Origin: HRBIN29 sp034431815 | Lineage (GTDB): Bacteria; Chloroflexota; Dehalococcoidia; Tepidiformales; Tepidiformaceae | Reading direction: 5' to 3' | DNA: 16,010 bases | Assembly (NCBI GenBank): GCA_034431815.1 | Contig: DAOUCS010000188.1 | Span: forward strand, 1-16,010 | Part shown: positions 13,574-16,010 of the stretch, piece after piece | Position numbering within the stretch: the stretch's first letter is position 1 | Layout: each line of letters opens with the position of its first letter | The notes under the pieces: generated by a model | The model's input: the letters and a program-made list of their open reading frames with translations, nothing else | What the model was told of the DNA's origin: nothing | The model's database searches: none | Program-made: the position numbers and the translations under genes

Positions 13574-14770
13574 ATGGCGGGCCCGCTGGAGGGCGTTCGC
13601 GTCGTAGAGCTCGGCGTGTGGGTCGCGGGGCCGTCGGCCGCGGCCATCCTGGCCGATTGGGGAGCCGACGTGGTGAAGATCGAGCCGCCCGAGGGAGACC
13701 CGTTCCGGGGCCTCTTCGCCGGGCTCATCGAGCTGGAGGGGAATCCGCCCTTCGAGCTCGACAACCGCGGGAAGCGAAGCGTCGCGCTCGACTTGGAGAC
13801 GCCGGGCGGCCGCGAGGCGGCGCTCCGGCTCATCGAACGGGCCGACGTCTTCGTTTCGAACCTTCGCCCCAGGCCGCTCGAGAAGCTGGGGCTCAGCTAC
13901 GAGGCGTGCTCGGAGCGGAACCCGCGGCTGGTGTACTGCCAGGTGACCGGCTACGGCCCCGAAGGCGAGGAGTCGAACCGGGCAGCCTACGACGTCGGCG
14001 CCTTCTGGAGCCGGGCCGGCGTGGCGGCAAGCCTCATGGCGCCGGGAATGGACCCGCCCCAGCAGCGAGGGGGGATGGGCGATCACATGACCGGTGCGAA
14101 CGCCGCGGGCGCCATCGCCGCCGCGCTGTTCGCCCGCGAACGCACCGGGCGGGGACAGCGGGTGTCGGTGTCGCTGCTCCGTGTGGGAGCCTACATGATG
14201 GGCTGGGACCTCAACACCCAACTGCGCTTCGGCGTCGTCGGGCCGCCGTACGACCGGTATCACGCGGTGAACCCGATCATCAACTGCTTCCGCGACCGGG
14301 ACGGGCGCTGGTTCTGGCTGCTGCTGCTCCAAGCGGACCGGCACTGGCCGGACCTGTTACGGGCCATCGAGGCGCCGTGGCTGGCCGAGGACCCGCGCTT
14401 CCGCGACATCCCCTCGCGCCGCGACCACGCGCCGGAGCTGGTGGCCGAGCTAGACCGCATCTTCGCCCAGCGACCGCTCTCGGAGTGTGGGCCGATCTTC
14501 GACCGCCACAACGTGTGGTGGGCACCCGTGCAGACGATCGCGGAGCTGGCCGAAGACCCCGTCGCCGAGCAGGCGGGAGTCTTCGTGCGCGTCGAAAGCC
14601 CTTGGGGTGTGGTACGCCAGGTCGCCACGCCGGCCAGCTTTTCGGACACGCCCGCCGAGGTCCGACGCTGGGCGCCCGAGCTCGGCCAGCATACCGAAGA
14701 GGTACTGCTCGAGCTCGGCTACGACTGGGAGGAGATCGTCGCCCTGAAGGAAGCCGGGGCGATTCCGTAG
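13574..14770 (+). CDS. CaiB/BaiF family (class III) CoA-transferase
   Basis: The family moves coenzyme A between carboxylic acids (carnitine, bile acids, oxalate/formate, aromatic acids) through a covalent aspartyl-CoA intermediate. The 398 residues match the family. Visible are GVRVVELGVWVAGP (7-20), GADVVKIEPPEGDPFR (30-45), DNRGKRSVALDL (63-74), RPLEKLGL (100-107), TGYGPEG (125-131) and the catalytic Asp170 in GGMGDHMTGA, equivalent to Asp169 of formyl-CoA transferase. The C-terminal part has the expected FAQRPLSEC and ENVWWAP-like HNVWWAP segments. The start is clear: ATG at 13574 with AGGGAGGG upstream. Acceptor and donor cannot be told. The converging acyl-CoA dehydrogenase suggests that it activates an acid for beta-oxidation-like breakdown. 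Confidence 0.93.
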   Translation: MAGPLEGVRVVELGVWVAGPSAAAILADWGADVVKIEPPEGDPFRGLFAGLIELEGNPPFELDNRGKRSVALDLETPGGREAALRLIERADVFVSNLRPRPLEKLGLSYEACSERNPRLVYCQVTGYGPEGEESNRAAYDVGAFWSRAGVAASLMAPGMDPPQQRGGMGDHMTGANAAGAIAAALFARERTGRGQRVSVSLLRVGAYMMGWDLNTQLRFGVVGPPYDRYHAVNPIINCFRDRDGRWFWLLLLQADRHWPDLLRAIEAPWLAEDPRFRDIPSRRDHAPELVAELDRIFAQRPLSECGPIFDRHNVWWAPVQTIAELAEDPVAEQAGVFVRVESPWGVVRQVATPASFSDTPAEVRRWAPELGQHTEEVLLELGYDWEEIVALKEAGAIP

Positions 14771-14783
14771 AGGCTCGCGAAAC

Positions 14784-14855
14784 GCGGGCGCGCACGCCCG
14801 CTACCGGGCGCGGCGGGATCTTCCATTGGAAGAGGGCCGGCAGGCGCCGGCCCTT
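14784..14855. terminator. Cluster of three hairpins between convergent genes
   Basis: Three stems occur in the 112-bp gap. GCGGGCG (14784-14790) pairs with CGCCCGC (14795-14801), TCTTCC (14819-14824) pairs with GGAAGA (14828-14833), and AGGGCCGGC (14833-14841) pairs with GCCGGCCCT (14846-14854), followed by TTCC. The last is the best terminator candidate for the CoA-transferase. T runs are short, so terminator strength is uncertain. Confidence 0.5.
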
Positions 14856-14882
14856 CCGCGGATGCTGCCCGGCGAGAGGCGC

Positions 14883-16010
14883 TCAGCCGCGCGGCAGGCC
14901 GAGGCCCCGCGTCGCGATGATGTTGCGCTGAATCTCGCTGGTGCCGCCTTCGATCGTGTTCGCGACGGAGCGGAGGTACATGTACTTGATCCGCCCGCGG
15001 AACGGCACCTCGGGGCCCGGCGACTTGCCGTCGAGCTGTCCGTAGAGCCCCAGGAGCTTCATCGCCGTGCGGTAGATGCGCTGGTTCAGCTCCGTCCCGT
15101 ACAGCTTCGCTACGCTCGCTTCGTGCCCGGGGGCAACGCCTTCCTTCGCCTGAATGGACACGATCTTCAGGCTGAGCATCTGGGCGACGCCCGCCTCGAC
15201 GTACCGCTCGGCAAGCTCGTTGCGCACCGCCTGGTTCCAGGCGAGGGTGGTCTTGCCGTCGGTGAGGTGCTGCTTCGCGAACTGGATGAGGTCTTCGATG
15301 GTCTGCCGCGCGCCGATGGCGGCCCCGATGTTCGAGCGCTCGAAGCTGAGCGTCGTCTGCGCGAGGTACCAGCCCCGGTTCTCCTCCCCGATGAGGTTCT
15401 CTCTGGGCACCCGCACGTCCTCGAAGAAGACCTCGTTGAACTCGTGCGTGCCGGCCATGTTCCACAAGGGCCGCACGGTGATGCCCGGCGATTTCATGTC
15501 GACGATGAAGTAGCTGATGCCCCGGTGCTTCGGAGCGTCCGGGTCGGTACGGGCGAGGAGGATCATGTACTTGGCGACGTGCCCGCCGGACGTCCAGATC
15601 TTCTGCCCGTTGATGATGTAGTCGTCGCCGTCGCGGACGGCGCGGGTCTGGAGGGCGGCGAGGTCGGAGCCGGCGCCCGGCTCGCTGTAGCCCTGGCACC
15701 AGATCACCTCGCCGCGAAGGATCTTGCCGAGGTGCTCTTCCTTCTGCTCTTCGGTGCCGTGCTCGATGAGCGTGGGGCCGATCATCATGACGCCGAAGCC
15801 GCCGACGTTGGAGGGCACGCCGGCCTCGGCGAACTCCTCGTTCATGATGAACTGCTCGACGACAGTCATGTCGGCGCCGCCGTACTTCTTCGGCCAGGCG
15901 GGCGCGATCCAGCCCTTGGCCGCGAGCTTGTCGCGCCACTCCTTGATGGCGCCCATGCGCGCGAAGAGGCCGCCCTCGCCGCCCTCGGCGGAGCGGAGCG
16001 CCGGTGGCGC
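14883..16010 (-). CDS. Acyl-CoA dehydrogenase, N-terminus beyond the window
   Basis: This FAD enzyme introduces the alpha-beta double bond into an acyl-CoA and passes electrons to electron-transfer flavoprotein. The frame stays open to the right edge; about 375 residues are visible and the true start is outside. An internal ATG at 15956 should not be taken as the start, because the upstream codons continue a plausible N-terminus. Motifs, numbered from that Met, are the FAD/substrate segment CQGYSEPGAGSDLA, then KIWTSGGHVAKYMILLARTD, FNEVFFEDVRVP, ERSNIGAAIGA and the C-terminal TIEGGTSEIQRNIIATRGLGLPRG, where Glu336 is the usual catalytic base position. It resembles the long-chain or cholesterol side-chain FadE-type group rather than short-chain enzymes, but the substrate is unknown. 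It converges on the CoA-transferase gene. Confidence 0.93.
   Translation of the reverse strand, partial: APPALRSAEGGEGGLFARMGAIKEWRDKLAAKGWIAPAWPKKYGGADMTVVEQFIMNEEFAEAGVPSNVGGFGVMMIGPTLIEHGTEEQKEEHLGKILRGEVIWCQGYSEPGAGSDLAALQTRAVRDGDDYIINGQKIWTSGGHVAKYMILLARTDPDAPKHRGISYFIVDMKSPGITVRPLWNMAGTHEFNEVFFEDVRVPRENLIGEENRGWYLAQTTLSFERSNIGAAIGARQTIEDLIQFAKQHLTDGKTTLAWNQAVRNELAERYVEAGVAQMLSLKIVSIQAKEGVAPGHEASVAKLYGTELNQRIYRTAMKLLGLYGQLDGKSPGPEVPFRGRIKYMYLRSVANTIEGGTSEIQRNIIATRGLGLPRG

Noticed and set aside
1..16010. CRISPR array, prophage, insertion sequence or tRNA
   Set aside because: I saw no regularly spaced repeats, transposase or integrase motifs, terminal inverted repeats or cloverleaf-like sequence.

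Overview
The window is a GC-rich (roughly two-thirds G+C), densely packed bacterial chromosome segment. It carries housekeeping and central-metabolism genes and no phage, insertion sequence, tRNA, rRNA or CRISPR array that I can see. The mix of a methylcrotonyl-CoA-carboxylase-type complex, an acyl-CoA dehydrogenase, a CaiB-type CoA-transferase, an actinobacterial-style Dcd and several start codons without Shine-Dalgarno (SD) sequences suggests a high-GC aerobic heterotroph. Chloroflexota or an actinobacterium-like lineage would fit, but this is inference from gene style; no phylogenetic marker settles it.

Left part (1-3738, + strand): a terminator-like hairpin, then metK, a sugar-1-phosphate nucleotidyltransferase with a C-terminal left-handed beta-helix, and a phosphoglucomutase/phosphomannomutase. 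The three genes are tightly spaced or overlapping. They make S-adenosylmethionine and probably an NDP-sugar. After a 176-bp gap with a very strong GC palindrome come ilvB and ilvN (3915-6208), which overlap by 4 bp and encode acetohydroxyacid synthase, the first step of branched-chain amino acid synthesis.

Middle part (6209-11377): genes for a biotin-dependent carboxylase on the minus strand. The alpha chain (biotin carboxylase plus biotin carrier) is cut by a single in-frame amber codon at 7445-7447. It is separated from its likely partner, an MccB-type carboxyltransferase (9320-10927), by a decayed DinB-family gene and mobA on the + strand. A PaaI-type thioesterase diverges from the carboxyltransferase.

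Right part (11378-16010): a TauE/SafE permease (-), a glyoxalase-II-like metallo-hydrolase (+), a dCTP deaminase of the deaminase/dUTPase type (-), a CaiB/BaiF CoA-transferase (+) and an acyl-CoA dehydrogenase (-) that runs off the right edge. The thioesterase, carboxylase, CoA-transferase and dehydrogenase together point to acyl-CoA catabolism, such as leucine or branched-chain/fatty acid breakdown.

I found no convincing undescribed multi-gene system. The observations most worth checking are the amber codon in the biotin carboxylase, the hairpin directly before metK with no visible room for a promoter, the palindromic leader before ilvBN, the decayed DinB gene, and a set of possible leaderless promoters.
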